Notes under the pieces: model-generated
Told to the model about the DNA's origin: nothing
Databases searched by the model: none
What the model saw: the letters and a program-made list of their open reading frames with translations, nothing else
In this document: one piece after another, positions 5,302 through 5,349 of the stretch
How the letters are laid out: each line of letters opens with the position of its first letter
Numbering within the stretch: the first letter of the stretch is position 1
Program-made: the position numbers and the translations under genes
NCBI GenBank assembly: GCA_021159955.1
Contig: JAGHDJ010000068.1
Location: 1-5,349, forward strand
Direction of reading: 5' to 3'
From: Dehalococcoidia bacterium
Lineage (GTDB): Bacteria > Chloroflexota > Dehalococcoidia > UBA2247
DNA length: 5,349 nt

Positions 5302-5349
5302 TTATAATCCTAGAAGTTCAGCTGCTCCCCAGTCACACCCATAGAGGTC
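5302..5349 (-). CDS. Possible last 15 codons of a gene entering from the right
   Basis: One minus-strand frame is open from the right edge and reads DLYGCDWGAAELLGL before TAA at 5304-5302. The composition is protein-like and the position, just before a promoter, suits a gene end. It is too short to identify, and a chance open frame of 15 codons is quite possible. Confidence 0.25.
   Translation of the reverse strand, partial: DLYGCDWGAAELLGL

Overview
The window reads as bacterial chromosome with moderate GC. It is probably from an uncultured Chloroflexota, and the Dehalococcoidia are my best guess. The guess rests on the style of the proteins (a YkcB-like GT39 glycosyltransferase tail, a short MazF, a cysteine-rich HisRS, a short antiporter with no regulatory domain) and on a dispersed hairpin repeat I associate with such genomes. 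No rRNA, tRNA, CRISPR array or insertion sequence is visible.

Layout. (1) 1-648, plus strand: the 3' end of a membrane glycosyltransferase that enters from the left edge. (2) 651-908, plus strand: a decayed prokaryotic-YEATS-like domain, broken by an amber codon and a probable frameshift. (3) 899-1528, plus strand: a complete MazEF-type toxin-antitoxin operon. It has a clear sigma-70 promoter, repeated operator-like half-sites over the -10, and a 4-base overlap between the two genes. (4) 1544-1594: two interleaved perfect inverted repeats between the convergent mazF and hisS genes. (5) 1585-2850, minus strand: a full-length histidyl-tRNA synthetase with a TTG start. (6) 2851-3109: non-coding, with a likely hisS promoter, two small dyad elements and a 33-bp hairpin repeat set in a longer imperfect stem. 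(7) 3110-3356, minus strand: a frameshifted remnant of a second cation/proton antiporter. (8) 3360-5138, minus strand: an intact electrogenic-type Na+/H+ antiporter preceded by a two-CBS-domain protein, probably a regulator-transporter pair. (9) 5302-5349, minus strand: possibly the last 15 codons of another gene.

How it works together. The right half looks like an ion-homeostasis locus: a CBS-pair protein that may sense adenine nucleotides, next to a membrane antiporter, with a decayed paralogue downstream. The middle holds a housekeeping synthetase. The left holds a cell-envelope glycosyltransferase followed by accessory DNA, namely the broken YEATS-like gene and the toxin-antitoxin pair. 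The two pseudogenes and the repeat suggest that the intervals on both sides of the hisS block have been remodelled. I found no convincing new multi-gene system. The least expected items are the pYEATS-like remnant, the antiporter remnant, the pseudoknot-like 3' junction and the hairpin repeat.
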